A stretch of 64,000 nucleotides of DNA from an uncultured Christensenella sp. Its GTDB lineage: Bacteria > Bacillota > Clostridia > Christensenellales > UBA3700. Made by a program: the position numbers and the translations under genes. Below, one piece after another: positions 28,032 through 37,568 of this stretch. Location: the NCBI GenBank assembly GCA_910584975.1, contig CAJUEA010000004.1, forward strand, positions 10,254 through 74,253. Reading direction: 5' to 3'. The number at the start of each line of letters is the position of its first letter. The first letter of the stretch is position 1. The notes below the pieces were generated by a model. That model saw nothing but the letters and a program-made list of their open reading frames with translations. It searched no databases and was not told where the DNA came from.

Positions 28032-28060
28032 TTGACATAAAAAACAATTTAGAGTATACT
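28032..28060 (+). promoter_or_regulatory. Strong promoter of the ClC gene (fixes its start)
   Basis: TTGACA (28032-28037), 17 bp, TATACT (28055-28060). It lies inside the longer open frame that begins at 27986, so translation must start downstream, at ATG 28088, about 21 nt after the transcription start. Confidence 0.8.
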
Positions 28061-28087
28061 AAAAGCAGAAATTTACGAAATAAAAAT

Positions 28088-29833
28088 ATGCAAGAAAAAG
28101 AGTTGAACGAGCAAAAAATTGAAAAAACCGAAGAAAAACCCTTCGAAAATCGCACCTTAGAACAAAATGTTAAAGATAGCAATGTGATTTATGATGAGGA
28201 GTATGACAAAAATGACAATATCTCCAATGTTATAATTGAAGATATTGCCACTCATACTGCGACCGAGCAAAAGCCAAAGTCAAAGTTTTCAATGCGTCCT
28301 ACTCTTGGCTATTTCCGCAATGTTATTATTCCTGTAATTTGTTATAGTGGAGTTTGTGGCATACTTGTTGGCGTTATCGTAGGGCTTTATACAAAATTTG
28401 CAAATTTGCTCACAGAATGGTCAAAAGAAATTTATACATTAGTGCATAACAATCCAATTTGGTCGCCATTGCTACTTGCAGGACTTGTTGTGATTGCAAT
28501 GCTATGCTACTTACTACTTAAAATAACTCCAGAGTGCAAAGGTTCAGGCGTTCCACGAACTGAGGGCGTTTTGCGAGGGCTTTTGACTTTCCGTTGGCTT
28601 AGAGTTTTGCTTACAACAATAACATCTTCACTGCTAACATATTTTGGTGGCTTGTCACTTGGTTCGGAAGGCCCATCAATTCAGATTGGTGCAACAACGG
28701 CACAAGGTGCTTGCAGAGTGCTTAAGTGCAGAATGGCTTGGACAAGATACATTATGTCTGCAGGTGCAGGAACAGGTTTGGCAGTTGCTTTCAATGCTCC
28801 ACTAACCGGAATAATATTTGTTATTGAAGAGGTGCAAAAAAAAGTTACGCCAATGCTACTTTTAACAGCTGGATGCTCTGTTACAATAGGCGTTTTAACA
28901 TCAAATGTGATGTCATTGCTTTGGGGTGGAACAGATTATTTGTTCAATTTTGGAAGTTTCCCTGACCAATTCGCTTTTACTAACATATGGATGTTGTTGG
29001 TGCTTGGAATTGTAATTGGACTTGCAAGCGTTGGTTTTAACTGGCTTATTATTCACTCACAAAAAATAATTCCAAAAAAGATACCTCAATGGGCAAAGCT
29101 AATTTTTGCATTTTTGCTTTGTGGTGGTGTTGGAATTGCCTTGGTTGATACTGTTGGTGGTGGACACTCACTTATTATGAATATTGGCGATGGCAAGTTT
29201 ATTTGGTGGATGTTGCTTGCAATTCTCGCAATAAAACTTGTTTTAATCCCCGTTTCCGTAAATAGTGGCGCAACAGGTGGATTATTTATTCCAATGCTTA
29301 CTATTGGTGCATTAATTGGTGGCTTATTTGGAAATTTATTTCAACTTGCAGGACTTGAAACATCTTTGTTTAAGCTTTTGATTGTTATTGCAATGTCTGC
29401 ATTTTTCGGGGCATGTGTTAGAACACCTATTACTGCAATGGTATTGGTTATGGAAGTTACAGGTTCTTTTCACCATTTCTTGTTTACAGGAATTGCAATA
29501 TTCACAGCCACTTTGGTTGCAGAATTCTTTAAGGTTCCACCACTTTACGATGCACTGCTTGAGCGAAATGTTGAACAAGAACGCGAAGGTAAAAAACAAA
29601 AACAAATTAGCTTTAAAGTTATTGTGGAACATAATTCCTTCTCTGACGGGAAACTTATCAAAGATTTGTTGTGGCCACCTGAATGTGCTGTTAAAACGAT
29701 TACTAAAAACGGAGAACAAATTCTTGCCAGTGCAGAAACAAAGCTTGAAGGTGGCGATTTATTGTTGATAAAATCAAAAACATATAACCCTGACGAAACA
29801 ATGGAATATGTGGAAAGACTTTTGAATGAGTAA
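28088..29833 (+). CDS. ClC-family chloride channel or Cl-/H+ antiporter with TrkA-C domain
   Basis: 581 residues. Acidic cytosolic N-terminus (1-70), about 10-11 membrane helices, then a C-terminal RCK/TrkA-C regulatory domain (about 500-581, ending LEGGDLLLIKSK). Selectivity-filter motifs: GSGVP (152-156), GSEGP (192-196) with the gating glutamate Glu194, and GGLFIP. Start at 28088 because a consensus promoter occupies the upstream part of the frame. Ribosome binding site is weak. Divergent from the ferritin-like gene. Fluoride-type ClC proteins lack the gating Glu motif, so this is more likely a chloride antiporter. Confidence 0.92.
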   Translation: MQEKELNEQKIEKTEEKPFENRTLEQNVKDSNVIYDEEYDKNDNISNVIIEDIATHTATEQKPKSKFSMRPTLGYFRNVIIPVICYSGVCGILVGVIVGLYTKFANLLTEWSKEIYTLVHNNPIWSPLLLAGLVVIAMLCYLLLKITPECKGSGVPRTEGVLRGLLTFRWLRVLLTTITSSLLTYFGGLSLGSEGPSIQIGATTAQGACRVLKCRMAWTRYIMSAGAGTGLAVAFNAPLTGIIFVIEEVQKKVTPMLLLTAGCSVTIGVLTSNVMSLLWGGTDYLFNFGSFPDQFAFTNIWMLLVLGIVIGLASVGFNWLIIHSQKIIPKKIPQWAKLIFAFLLCGGVGIALVDTVGGGHSLIMNIGDGKFIWWMLLAILAIKLVLIPVSVNSGATGGLFIPMLTIGALIGGLFGNLFQLAGLETSLFKLLIVIAMSAFFGACVRTPITAMVLVMEVTGSFHHFLFTGIAIFTATLVAEFFKVPPLYDALLERNVEQEREGKKQKQISFKVIVEHNSFSDGKLIKDLLWPPECAVKTITKNGEQILASAETKLEGGDLLLIKSKTYNPDETMEYVERLLNE

Positions 29834-29998
29834 TTAATATTGTTTGTTTATGATATCAAAAAATAAATTATAAGACTGCTCGCTTTAAATTTACTATGCA
29901 AATATGAAATGAATACCATGTCGCTCACACAACAACATAAATTTTGTTATTATTAAATATCATTTATGTACATACCAGTTGCGTGATTATAAACGAAT

Positions 29999-30035
29999 AA
30001 AAGAAAAGGCGAACTATATGTTCGCCTTTTCTTTT
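29999..30035 (+). terminator. Intrinsic terminator of the ClC gene
   Basis: 16-bp perfect stem AAAAGAAAAGGCGAAC / GTTCGCCTTTTCTTTT with a 5-nt loop, 166 nt beyond the stop; able to act on both strands. Confidence 0.9.
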
Positions 30036-30055
30036 ATTAAAGCACTATAATATGC

Positions 30056-30086
30056 AAAAAATGCTCTGGAAATTCAGAGCATTTTT
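30056..30086 (-). terminator. Intrinsic terminator of the LRR lipoprotein gene
   Basis: Stem AAAAATGCTCTG / CAGAGCATTTTT, 6-nt loop, T6 on the minus strand, right after the stop at 30108. Confidence 0.9.
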
Positions 30087-30107
30087 ATCATTTTTACAAT
30101 CTCAAAT

Positions 30108-31496
30108 TTAGTTGTTTTGACCAAATTTCATAATAACTTCTCCAGCACCACCACTACCAGTGCATTTAACTTTTATTACAGATTCAACATCTCCCCAATG
30201 ATAAGATGTAATAATTTTTCCATCTGCAAGCAATTGTTCAAAAGCTGCTTTAGTACCTACATATGTAAAGTTGATTTGTCTACCTTTTAAAATTTCAGGC
30301 TGTCCTTCTGCTGCCTCAGGCAAAACGCCACTTGATCTGAAAGCACCTTCTCCAATATACTTTATTGTTAATGGGAAATGAACATCTTTAAGATTTTTGC
30401 AAGAGTCAAAAGCAAAATCATCAATAATTTCCACACCACTTGTAATAGTAATTTCTGTTAATCCACTATTGTGAAAAGCATATTTACCAATTCTAGACAA
30501 ACCTTGATTTAAAGTGATATTAGCCAATTTTTCAGTGTTTGCAAAAGCATAGTCATCAATTGTTGTCAAAGTATTTGGCATATTATTTACTGTTTTCAAG
30601 CCTTTGCAACCCATAAACGCTTTAATGCCAATTGTTGTTAACTTGCTATCTTCCTTAACAAATGTTAATGTTTCTAATTTTTCACATTCGCGGAAAGATT
30701 CAAGTCCAAGTTCTTCCACATTATTAGGAATTGTTATTGCTTTTAATTTGTTGCAATTCATAAATGCTTTTTCATTTATTTGCTCCAATTTATCCGGTAA
30801 TGTTATTGTTTCAAGCGCCTCACATTTTCTGAAAGCTTCTTTATCAATTATTGTTGTGTCTGCTGCAAAAGTAACACTTTTTAAAGCTGTACAACCCCAA
30901 AATAGTTGCTCACTTACTGTTGTGATTGCTTGTGGAAGTTTGATTTCTTGCAATTTTTCACATCTGTGGAAAACGCTGTTGCCAAGAAAACTTAAATTTT
31001 CAGGCAAAGAGATACTTTCCAAAGAAAAACAACTTCTGAACGCAGCATCATTAATATTTATTACAGAGCCCGGAATGTTTATTGTTTTTAAAGCTTCACA
31101 ATTTCTGAATGCACCTGCACCGATAGTTTGCAAGTTGTTGCCCAAAATCTTAACACTTGCCAAACTTTTTCTATCAGCAAAAGCATCTTCTGCTATTTCA
31201 GCAACTGGCTTGCCAGCATAAGTATCGGCAATGACGATATCAGAAAGACTTGTGTTTTCACCAATATTCATAAGAATTGCATAGTCGCCATCATTAGATA
31301 AAGAATATTTCAAAGTTGCTGTAGGAACAGGTGCCTTATCCTCAACAATTTCAAAGCCTGAGTTTGGCACTTCAATTTCAGTTTCTTGACCATTGCCTTC
31401 TACATCAGCTGGCTTTTTGCAAGCAACCAAACTGAAAAGACTCAGCGACATTACACAAATACATGCAATGGCTACGAATAATCTCTTTTTTGTCAT
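30108..31496 (-). CDS. BspA-type leucine-rich-repeat lipoprotein
   Basis: 462 residues. Lipoprotein signal with lipobox LVAC (Cys26), so anchored on the outer face of the membrane. A Pro/Glu linker follows, then about ten LRR_5 repeats of about 23 residues (about 85-400) of the form AFxxCxxLxxIxLPxxLxxIGxxAF. A short C-terminal beta domain follows (to 462). LRR_5 proteins are abundant in gut Clostridia and Treponema and are thought to bind host or microbial surfaces. AAGGGG before ATG. Own promoter and terminator; two hairpins in the leader. Confidence 0.9.
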   Translation of the reverse strand: MTKKRLFVAIACICVMSLSLFSLVACKKPADVEGNGQETEIEVPNSGFEIVEDKAPVPTATLKYSLSNDGDYAILMNIGENTSLSDIVIADTYAGKPVAEIAEDAFADRKSLASVKILGNNLQTIGAGAFRNCEALKTINIPGSVININDAAFRSCFSLESISLPENLSFLGNSVFHRCEKLQEIKLPQAITTVSEQLFWGCTALKSVTFAADTTIIDKEAFRKCEALETITLPDKLEQINEKAFMNCNKLKAITIPNNVEELGLESFRECEKLETLTFVKEDSKLTTIGIKAFMGCKGLKTVNNMPNTLTTIDDYAFANTEKLANITLNQGLSRIGKYAFHNSGLTEITITSGVEIIDDFAFDSCKNLKDVHFPLTIKYIGEGAFRSSGVLPEAAEGQPEILKGRQINFTYVGTKAAFEQLLADGKIITSYHWGDVESVIKVKCTGSGGAGEVIMKFGQNN

Positions 31497-31641
31497 AAAT
31501 AACCCCTTAAAAATTATTTTTGAGCAAAATCACAAGTAAATAACAGCTTTTTTGCTGCAATTTACTTGAATTTTTTGTTTTATCCCCAAATATGGGATAG
31601 TTTTGCAATTACATTATATAATAAAAAATTATCAAAATCAA
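31497..31641 (-). promoter_or_regulatory. Promoter and structured leader of the LRR gene
   Basis: -35 TTGATT (31636-31641), 17 bp, -10 TATAAT (31613-31618). The ~110-nt leader has an ATCCC/GGGAT hairpin at its 5' end (31592-31608) and a 12-bp imperfect hairpin (GTAAATTGCAGC / GCTGTTATTTAC, about 31534-31563). Confidence 0.6.
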
Positions 31642-31755
31642 CCTTTTTTAAAAATTTATAGTTTATTTAATGCTTTTAGCTATTTTATTTCTATTAGCAA
31701 AAATGTTTTAGCCAAAACTTTTCTTTAATATTTTTGTAAATTAATGTGCAAAAAA

Positions 31756-31781
31756 TATGACCTGCAAAAATGCAAGTCATA
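31756..31781 (-). terminator. Intrinsic terminator of purC
   Basis: Stem TATGACcTGC / GCAaGTCATA with one mismatch and a T6 run on the minus strand. Confidence 0.75.
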
Positions 31782-31801
31782 AAATTGGTTTTAAATAAAA
31801 A

Positions 31802-32479
31802 TTAACCCAAAATCAATGGAGCGTACTCAAGTGGCTCAAGGAACTTGCCATCTTTCATTGCTCTCATATTTCCACCGCTGATTTCGTCAATAAGGATAAC
31901 TTTTCCATCAACAATACCAAACTCAAACTTAATATCGTACAAAGTTGCACCTTTCTTTGCCAAAACATCTTGAACAATTTTTGTGATTTTGATAGTATCA
32001 GCTTTCAAAACCTCATATTGCTCTTTTGTCAAAATGCCAAGCATATCCAAAGCGTCCTTTGTGATAGGTGGATCACATCTGTCATCATCTTTCAAAGTAA
32101 CCTCAACAAAATAATCAAGAGGTTGACCATTTTCACAATAATCGCCATATCTTCTGAAGAAAGAACCAACAGCTTTAAGACGGCAGATAACTTCCAAACC
32201 TTTACCAAACTTTTTAGCAGGCTTAACTTCCATTGTTCCTTCTTTCAAATCAGAAGCGACAAAATGATTTTCAACGCCCATTTCTGTAAGCATAGTGTAA
32301 AAATAAGTTGTAAGCTTTAAAGCATCCATACCAAGACCTTCAATTGTAACACCAACAGTGTTTGCACCTGGGTCAAAAACGCCATTTTCGCCAGTAGCGT
32401 CGTCTTTAAATTTCAAAATGTAGTTGCCATTATCAGCTGCGTAAACATCTTTTGTTTTGCCTTTATATACCATTTTCAT
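31802..32479 (-). CDS. purC: SAICAR synthetase (phosphoribosylaminoimidazole-succinocarboxamide synthase)
   Basis: Joins aspartate to CAIR in purine biosynthesis, using ATP. 225 residues, slightly short of the usual 235-240. Motifs: YKGKTKDVYA nucleotide loop at the N-terminus, VICRLKAVGSFFRRYG, KFEFGIVDGKVILIDEISGGNMR. GGAGG lies 11 bases before ATG. It stands alone here with its own promoter and terminator; no other pur gene is present and no purine riboswitch core is visible in its short leader. Confidence 0.93.
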   Translation of the reverse strand: MKMVYKGKTKDVYAADNGNYILKFKDDATGENGVFDPGANTVGVTIEGLGMDALKLTTYFYTMLTEMGVENHFVASDLKEGTMEVKPAKKFGKGLEVICRLKAVGSFFRRYGDYCENGQPLDYFVEVTLKDDDRCDPPITKDALDMLGILTKEQYEVLKADTIKITKIVQDVLAKKGATLYDIKFEFGIVDGKVILIDEISGGNMRAMKDGKFLEPLEYAPLILG

Positions 32480-32510
32480 ATGAATATACCTCCATTGATA
32501 TCATAAGACT

Positions 32511-32539
32511 ATTTTACTATATAAATTTGTTGAAATCAA
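32511..32539 (-). promoter_or_regulatory. Promoter of purC
   Basis: -35 TTGATT (32534-32539), 17-bp spacer, -10 TAAAAT (32511-32516); about 25-nt leader. Confidence 0.65.
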
Positions 32540-32642
32540 GTATTTTTTGCAAGTTTTCCCCTAAGATATTTTTTGATAATTCTTAACTTTTGCTTATACC
32601 TAAATCAATTAGCTATTACTTTTCATATATGCCATAAAAAAT

Positions 32643-32680
32643 AAACAGCAAAACAACTTTTAAAGCCACTTTGCTGTTTT
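32643..32680 (-). terminator. Intrinsic terminator of lacZ
   Basis: Stem AAACAGCAAA / TTTGCTGTTT with a long (17-nt) loop and T-rich flank, 35 nt after the stop. Confidence 0.75.
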
Positions 32681-32714
32681 TATTAAAGTTAATTACAATA
32701 ATAAATCTGTTTGA

Positions 32715-35700
32715 TTAAAATTTCAAAACAAATCTTAAAGTATGTGTTTCGTTTGGCAAGATTTTGTATTGTGGCTTAGTGTTTGCCATTGCAGGAATAT
32801 CTCCACCCACACCACGCTGTTTGCCATCCACACAAATTGTTAGTGCCTTATCTCTTTCAAGCTCGTGCATATGTTTTGCATTGTGCAGCATATCTACGGT
32901 GTAAGGATGAATTGTCATTTCAAACGCCTTGTCAACGGCACGCAAGCTGATACCTTCCTTGCCACCAATATTTGCATAACGCACACCTGTGTGGTTACCA
33001 TTTTCTTGTGGATACAAATAGTCATGAATGAAATCTTCTGCAATTCCTTTATACAAGCCTAGCTTTGCTGAAGTAGCTCTGTCGCAATAGTTCTCGTGAG
33101 GTCCTTTGGCATACATTTCCACTCCGTCAACGCCTTCAGCCAATCTCCAACTGAAACCATATCTTTCAAGATCTTTTGAGCAAACAAGCTCCATTGAAAT
33201 ATCAATACTACCATCTGCACCAAAGCAATATTTTGTATGCATATTTTTAAGATATCTCATACTCCAATCGATATCCACATTCACAATGCCTTTATCCTCA
33301 GAAACATTAATCACTTTTGCCTTCAAAGTTTTTTGTGCCTTTCTGCAAGCATTAACACCCATAATCAAATCGGAAATTATTGCAGGAACTTGTGGCAACG
33401 CATCATTATCAATTGCTGCCCTAAAGAAGTTTGGCATAATAGGTGCTGTCAATTTTTCTTTTCCGTTCACCTTTGCAGAAACAATTCCACCATTGTTTGC
33501 AATTGTATAAATTGTGCTGTCGCAAGTAACAATAATTGTATCTTGATTTTCTCCTTCTTTTGTGAAGGTCGCACCCCTAAACATTGTGATAGGAGCAAAG
33601 TCAAATTCCTTAAGCACAAATTGCTCAATGGCAACAATATGACCTTTTTTTGCGTATTTAGTATCGATTTTCGTAAGCATTTTGATGTCACAGACAATTT
33701 CTTTGTCCTCTGGGAACGCAACTTTTTTGTCAAACAATTCACAAGCAACACTGCCATCTGGAGGGCACTCCACATTGATTGTACGAGTATAAAACTCTGT
33801 GCCTTCTGCCTTAAATGACAAGACAATGTCAAATTCTGCCAGATTAGTAAATCTGTAACGATTTGTGATTGTAAGCGTACTGTTCTCCAAGCCAAATTTC
33901 ACTTGTTGATATTGATATTTAACCTCAAAAAGTGCAGGGTTTGGAGATCTATCTGCCCTTACAATACCATTAAAAGCAAATCTGCCTGCGTTTGGTTTAT
34001 CTCCAAAGTCGCCACCATAATTCCATTTGTTTTTGCCGTTTTCTTTTGTAAGTATACTTTGGTCTGCAAAGTCCCAAATATAACCACCAGCTAGGCGATC
34101 ATATTTCCAAAACATATCCCAGTAATCACTAAAGTTGCCCAAGCTGTTGCCCATACAATGAGCATATTCACATTGAATAAATGGCAAATTTTTATACATT
34201 TCTGGTGTATATTTACTGCCAAAAGGCGACCATAAAGCAGCACAATGTCTCATTGGTTTGTTTTCTCCCAAAATAGGCATTTTTTCCACTTTTGAATACA
34301 TTTCGCTCAAAACATCGCCAACCTCGCCTGATTGGTCTGGCTCATAATGAATAAATCTTGACTTGTCAAGTTTCAAAACAGCCTCTTTCATAATCGCAAA
34401 ATCTTTGCCAAATCCTGCCTCATTTCCAAGCGACCAGCTGATAATGCAAGGATGATTGCGAAGTCTGCGAACCATATTTGTTGCTCTGTAAACGCATTGA
34501 TTAGCCCATCTTTTGCTGCTCTTTGGCAAGAACATAGCAAGTCCGTGTGTTTCCAAGTTTGTTTCTGCCATAACCAAAATACCATAGCGATCGCATAGCT
34601 CATAAAAAACATCTTGGTTTGGATAGTGGCTGTTTCGTATTGAGGTGATATTGTTTGCCTTGCAAAGCTGGATATCTTTTTCAATAAGTTCAGCTGACAC
34701 TGCATGACCATATTCTGGATGGAACTCGTGACGATTTACACCAAAAATTTTGATTACTTTGCCATTTAGCTTGATGAATGGACCTTTTCCCTTTCTCATT
34801 GGCTCAATTTCAATTTCTCTGAATCCAAAGTGTGATTTGCGAATATCTGTTATTGTGCCTTCTGTAAGCAAAGTTACCTCAACATCATACAATTCAGGAA
34901 ACTCGTGTGACCAAAGTTTTATCTCCTCAATATCTGTTTCAAGTGTTACTGTTGAAAATCCATTTTTCTCCACATGAAGAACATCACTTTCAAGCTCCAC
35001 AACTTGCTTGCCCTTGTAAGACAACTTTACTTTAACCACGCATCTGTTGCGCATATTATCCCTCGTGGATACTGTTACATGTGTGAAAAATTTGGCAGAT
35101 TGATAATTATTATACAATTTTGAATGAGTAAAATAATCTGCAATTTCAATTTTAGGTTTGCTGATTACCCACACACTGCGAAAAATACCTGATATTCTCC
35201 ACATATCTTGATCCTCAAGATAGCTGCCTGTTGTGTATCTGTAAACTGACACGGCAAGCTTGTTTTTTCCAACCTTAACATAATCAGTAATATTGTATTC
35301 TTGTGGGCTGAAAGTATCCTCAGAATATCCCACAAATTTGCCGTTCACATAAATATCTCCACAGCTGTTGATACCATCAAATCTGATAAAAACATCTTTG
35401 TCAAGATTTGCCACCTCAAATTCTGTCACATAGCAACCAACCTCATTGTAACGCTTTTTTACATACGGAATTGCAAGCACATTAAATTGAGCCAAAGCAT
35501 ATGGATATATGTAATTTGTATAAATTGGCTTGCTATAACCTTTAATCTGCCAGTTTGAAGGCACTGATATCTTGTCAAAGCCATCTAGCTTAGCACCAAC
35601 TTTTTCATACCCTTCAGGAATTAAATCTGGGTTTGCAACCCATTTGAAATCCCACTCTCCATCAAGACAAACGGCCGTTATATTCCCCTTTTCATCATAA

Positions 35701-35768
35701 GGAAATCCCGATGCATATCTCTTGATAGAGTTAACATTGTAACTTTTAAGTTCTTTCCAATAATTCAT
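32715..35768 (-). CDS. lacZ: Beta-galactosidase, LacZ type (GH2)
   Basis: Hydrolyses lactose and other beta-galactosides; cytosolic, no signal peptide. 1017 residues, full five-domain LacZ length. Jelly-roll (about 35-200, DGINSCGDIYVNGKFVGYSED), Ig domain, TIM barrel with GVNRHEFHPEYG, acid/base Glu450 in SWSLGNEAG and nucleophile Glu534 in IQCEYAHCMGNS, second Ig domain, and the C-terminal Bgal_small_N domain. Both catalytic Glu are intact, unlike the GH2 homologue at 16021. AAGGGAG before ATG. Monocistronic; an inverted repeat upstream may bind a regulator. No adjacent transporter. Confidence 0.96.
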   Translation of the reverse strand: MNYWKELKSYNVNSIKRYASGFPYDEKGNITAVCLDGEWDFKWVANPDLIPEGYEKVGAKLDGFDKISVPSNWQIKGYSKPIYTNYIYPYALAQFNVLAIPYVKKRYNEVGCYVTEFEVANLDKDVFIRFDGINSCGDIYVNGKFVGYSEDTFSPQEYNITDYVKVGKNKLAVSVYRYTTGSYLEDQDMWRISGIFRSVWVISKPKIEIADYFTHSKLYNNYQSAKFFTHVTVSTRDNMRNRCVVKVKLSYKGKQVVELESDVLHVEKNGFSTVTLETDIEEIKLWSHEFPELYDVEVTLLTEGTITDIRKSHFGFREIEIEPMRKGKGPFIKLNGKVIKIFGVNRHEFHPEYGHAVSAELIEKDIQLCKANNITSIRNSHYPNQDVFYELCDRYGILVMAETNLETHGLAMFLPKSSKRWANQCVYRATNMVRRLRNHPCIISWSLGNEAGFGKDFAIMKEAVLKLDKSRFIHYEPDQSGEVGDVLSEMYSKVEKMPILGENKPMRHCAALWSPFGSKYTPEMYKNLPFIQCEYAHCMGNSLGNFSDYWDMFWKYDRLAGGYIWDFADQSILTKENGKNKWNYGGDFGDKPNAGRFAFNGIVRADRSPNPALFEVKYQYQQVKFGLENSTLTITNRYRFTNLAEFDIVLSFKAEGTEFYTRTINVECPPDGSVACELFDKKVAFPEDKEIVCDIKMLTKIDTKYAKKGHIVAIEQFVLKEFDFAPITMFRGATFTKEGENQDTIIVTCDSTIYTIANNGGIVSAKVNGKEKLTAPIMPNFFRAAIDNDALPQVPAIISDLIMGVNACRKAQKTLKAKVINVSEDKGIVNVDIDWSMRYLKNMHTKYCFGADGSIDISMELVCSKDLERYGFSWRLAEGVDGVEMYAKGPHENYCDRATSAKLGLYKGIAEDFIHDYLYPQENGNHTGVRYANIGGKEGISLRAVDKAFEMTIHPYTVDMLHNAKHMHELERDKALTICVDGKQRGVGGDIPAMANTKPQYKILPNETHTLRFVLKF

Positions 35769-35866
35769 AAAAATTCTCCCTTTTTTATACCCTTAATTTA
35801 TTTCTTAAATTATTTTTATTGTATTGCCAAACTATTTTTTGCAAAACGAATATCAGCTGTAAATGC

Positions 35867-35889
35867 TTGAAAAAACAAACATTTTTCAA
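35867..35889. promoter_or_regulatory. Operator candidate upstream of lacZ
   Basis: TTGAAAAA-N7-TTTTTCAA inverted repeat about 100 bases before the lacZ ATG, upstream of a poor promoter (TTTGCA-N16-TACAAT near 35810-35840). The recurring CGATTTTTGA motif directly abuts it (35890-35908). Confidence 0.45.
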
Positions 35890-35962
35890 AATTAACCCCG
35901 ATTTTTGACAGCTTTTTTTGCAAAATTTATCTTTCACTTAAAAATTTTTAACTTGTTTTAGA

Positions 35963-37537
35963 TTATTCCATATCCAAATAATCTTCATAGTTCATTTCTT
36001 TATCAAACACTTTTGTGCCGTTTATTTCAATAATTCTGTTTGCAACAGTTGACAAAATCTCTTGGTCGTGAGTTGCAAAAAGCATATTGCCTTTAAAGTT
36101 TATCATACCTTTGTTTAGCGATGTGATTGACTCCAAATCCAAGTGGTTGGTTGGTTCGTCCATAATAAGAAAATTGCCTCCTGCAAGCATCATTCTTGCA
36201 AGCATACATCTAACCTTTTCACCACCACTAAGCACTTTTGCAGCCTTTTTAACTTCCTCACCAGAAAACAACATTCTGCCAAGCCAGCTACGCAAAAATT
36301 CCTCATATTGCTCCTTTGGAGAATATTGTCCAATCCATTGTACAAGGTTCAAATCACAGCCGTCAAAATATTTTGAATTGTTTTCAGGCAGATATGCAGG
36401 GATGATTGTTTTTCCCCATTCAATAGTACCACTATCAGCAGTTTCTTCCCCCATCAAAATGTCAAAAAGCATTGTGATTGTTGTGGATTTATCTGCAAGA
36501 AAAGCAATTTTTTCGTCAGATTTAACCATAAAGCTTACATTTTCAAAATAGCCTTTTTTGGTCAAATTTTCCACTTTCAAAATTTCTCTACCAATTTCTC
36601 GCTCAAATTTGAAATCCACAAAAGGATATTTACGCAAAGAAGGTTTGATATCATTCAAAGTCAATTTTTCCAACTCTTTCTTTCGGCTGGTTGCTTGTCT
36701 TGACTTGGAGGCATTTGCAGAGAATTTTGCTATAAACTCTTGCAACTCTTTTGCTCTTGCCTCTGCTTTTTTATTTTGTTCTCTTGCTTGTCTTGCAAGA
36801 AGTTGAGAAGTTTCGTACCAAAAATCATAGTTGCCCACAAACACATTGATATGACCAAAGTCCACATCACAAATATGTGTGCAAACTCTGTTCAAAAAGT
36901 GTCTGTTGTGGGATACAATTATGATTGTATTTTCAAAATCCATAAGATAGTTTTCCAGCCATCTTGTAGTTTTTGCATCCAAATTGTTTGTTGGCTCATC
37001 CAATATTAAAATGTCAGGATTGCCAAACAATGCCTGTGCAAGCAAAACTTTAACTTTTGTTTTTGCATCCAAATGCGCCATAAGTGTGTTGTTTAATGAA
37101 TTGTCAATTTTCAGCTCATTAAGCAAAGTTTCTGCCTCACTTTCTGCCTCCCAGCCACCAAGCTCAGCAAACTCGCCTTCCAATTCAGATGCAAGTATTC
37201 CGTCCTCTTCAGTAAAATTCTCTTTTGCATAAAGAGCCTCTTTTTGCACCATAATTTCGTACATTCTTGCGTGCCCCTTCAACACTGTTTGAAGAACAGT
37301 CAAATCGTCATAGGCATTTTGATTTTGTTGCAAAACAGACATTCTCTCCTCTTTGCCGATTGAAACTCCTCCCTTTGTTGGCTCAATATCTCCGGACAAA
37401 ATCTTTAAAAATGTAGACTTTCCTGCTCCATTGGCACCAATAACACCATAACAATTACCTTTTGTAAATTTTATATTAACCTCATCAAACAGTTTTCTTT
37501 GCCCAAACTGCAAACTCAAATCACTAACTTGTAACAT
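35963..37537 (-). CDS. ABC-F family ATPase (YkpA/YbiT-like) with one degenerate ATP site
   Basis: Soluble twin-ATPase; ABC-F proteins act on the ribosome in translation or ribosome protection. 524 residues, no membrane segments. NBD1 has Walker A GANGAGKS (34-41) and Walker B ILDEPTNNLD, but its signature is LDAKTK (156-161) instead of LSGGEK. NBD2 has a good signature LSGGEK (436-441) and DEPTNHLD, but its Walker A (about 346-354, FLADKSTTI) lacks the glycines. Basic inter-domain linker about 245-310. GAGGAAATAA before ATG; strong promoter. Some YkpA/YbiT relatives show similar loss. Confidence 0.9.
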   Translation of the reverse strand: MLQVSDLSLQFGQRKLFDEVNIKFTKGNCYGVIGANGAGKSTFLKILSGDIEPTKGGVSIGKEERMSVLQQNQNAYDDLTVLQTVLKGHARMYEIMVQKEALYAKENFTEEDGILASELEGEFAELGGWEAESEAETLLNELKIDNSLNNTLMAHLDAKTKVKVLLAQALFGNPDILILDEPTNNLDAKTTRWLENYLMDFENTIIIVSHNRHFLNRVCTHICDVDFGHINVFVGNYDFWYETSQLLARQAREQNKKAEARAKELQEFIAKFSANASKSRQATSRKKELEKLTLNDIKPSLRKYPFVDFKFEREIGREILKVENLTKKGYFENVSFMVKSDEKIAFLADKSTTITMLFDILMGEETADSGTIEWGKTIIPAYLPENNSKYFDGCDLNLVQWIGQYSPKEQYEEFLRSWLGRMLFSGEEVKKAAKVLSGGEKVRCMLARMMLAGGNFLIMDEPTNHLDLESITSLNKGMINFKGNMLFATHDQEILSTVANRIIEINGTKVFDKEMNYEDYLDME

Positions 37538-37568
37538 TTATTTCCTCATTACTAGACTTTTTTATAAT

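Noticed and set aside
27986..28087. 34-codon N-terminal extension of the ClC protein
   Set aside because: A consensus promoter (28032-28060) lies inside it and the first codon is GTG without a ribosome binding site.
29382..29768. 128-codon plus-strand frame inside the ClC gene
   Set aside because: Alternative frame of a clear coding region, no start signals, Cys/Leu-rich nonsense product.
30604..31221. 205-codon frame antisense to the LRR gene
   Set aside because: Repeat-driven open frame opposite an intact lipoprotein gene.
32480..32510. Purine riboswitch before purC
   Set aside because: The leader is only about 25 nt and lacks the conserved core.
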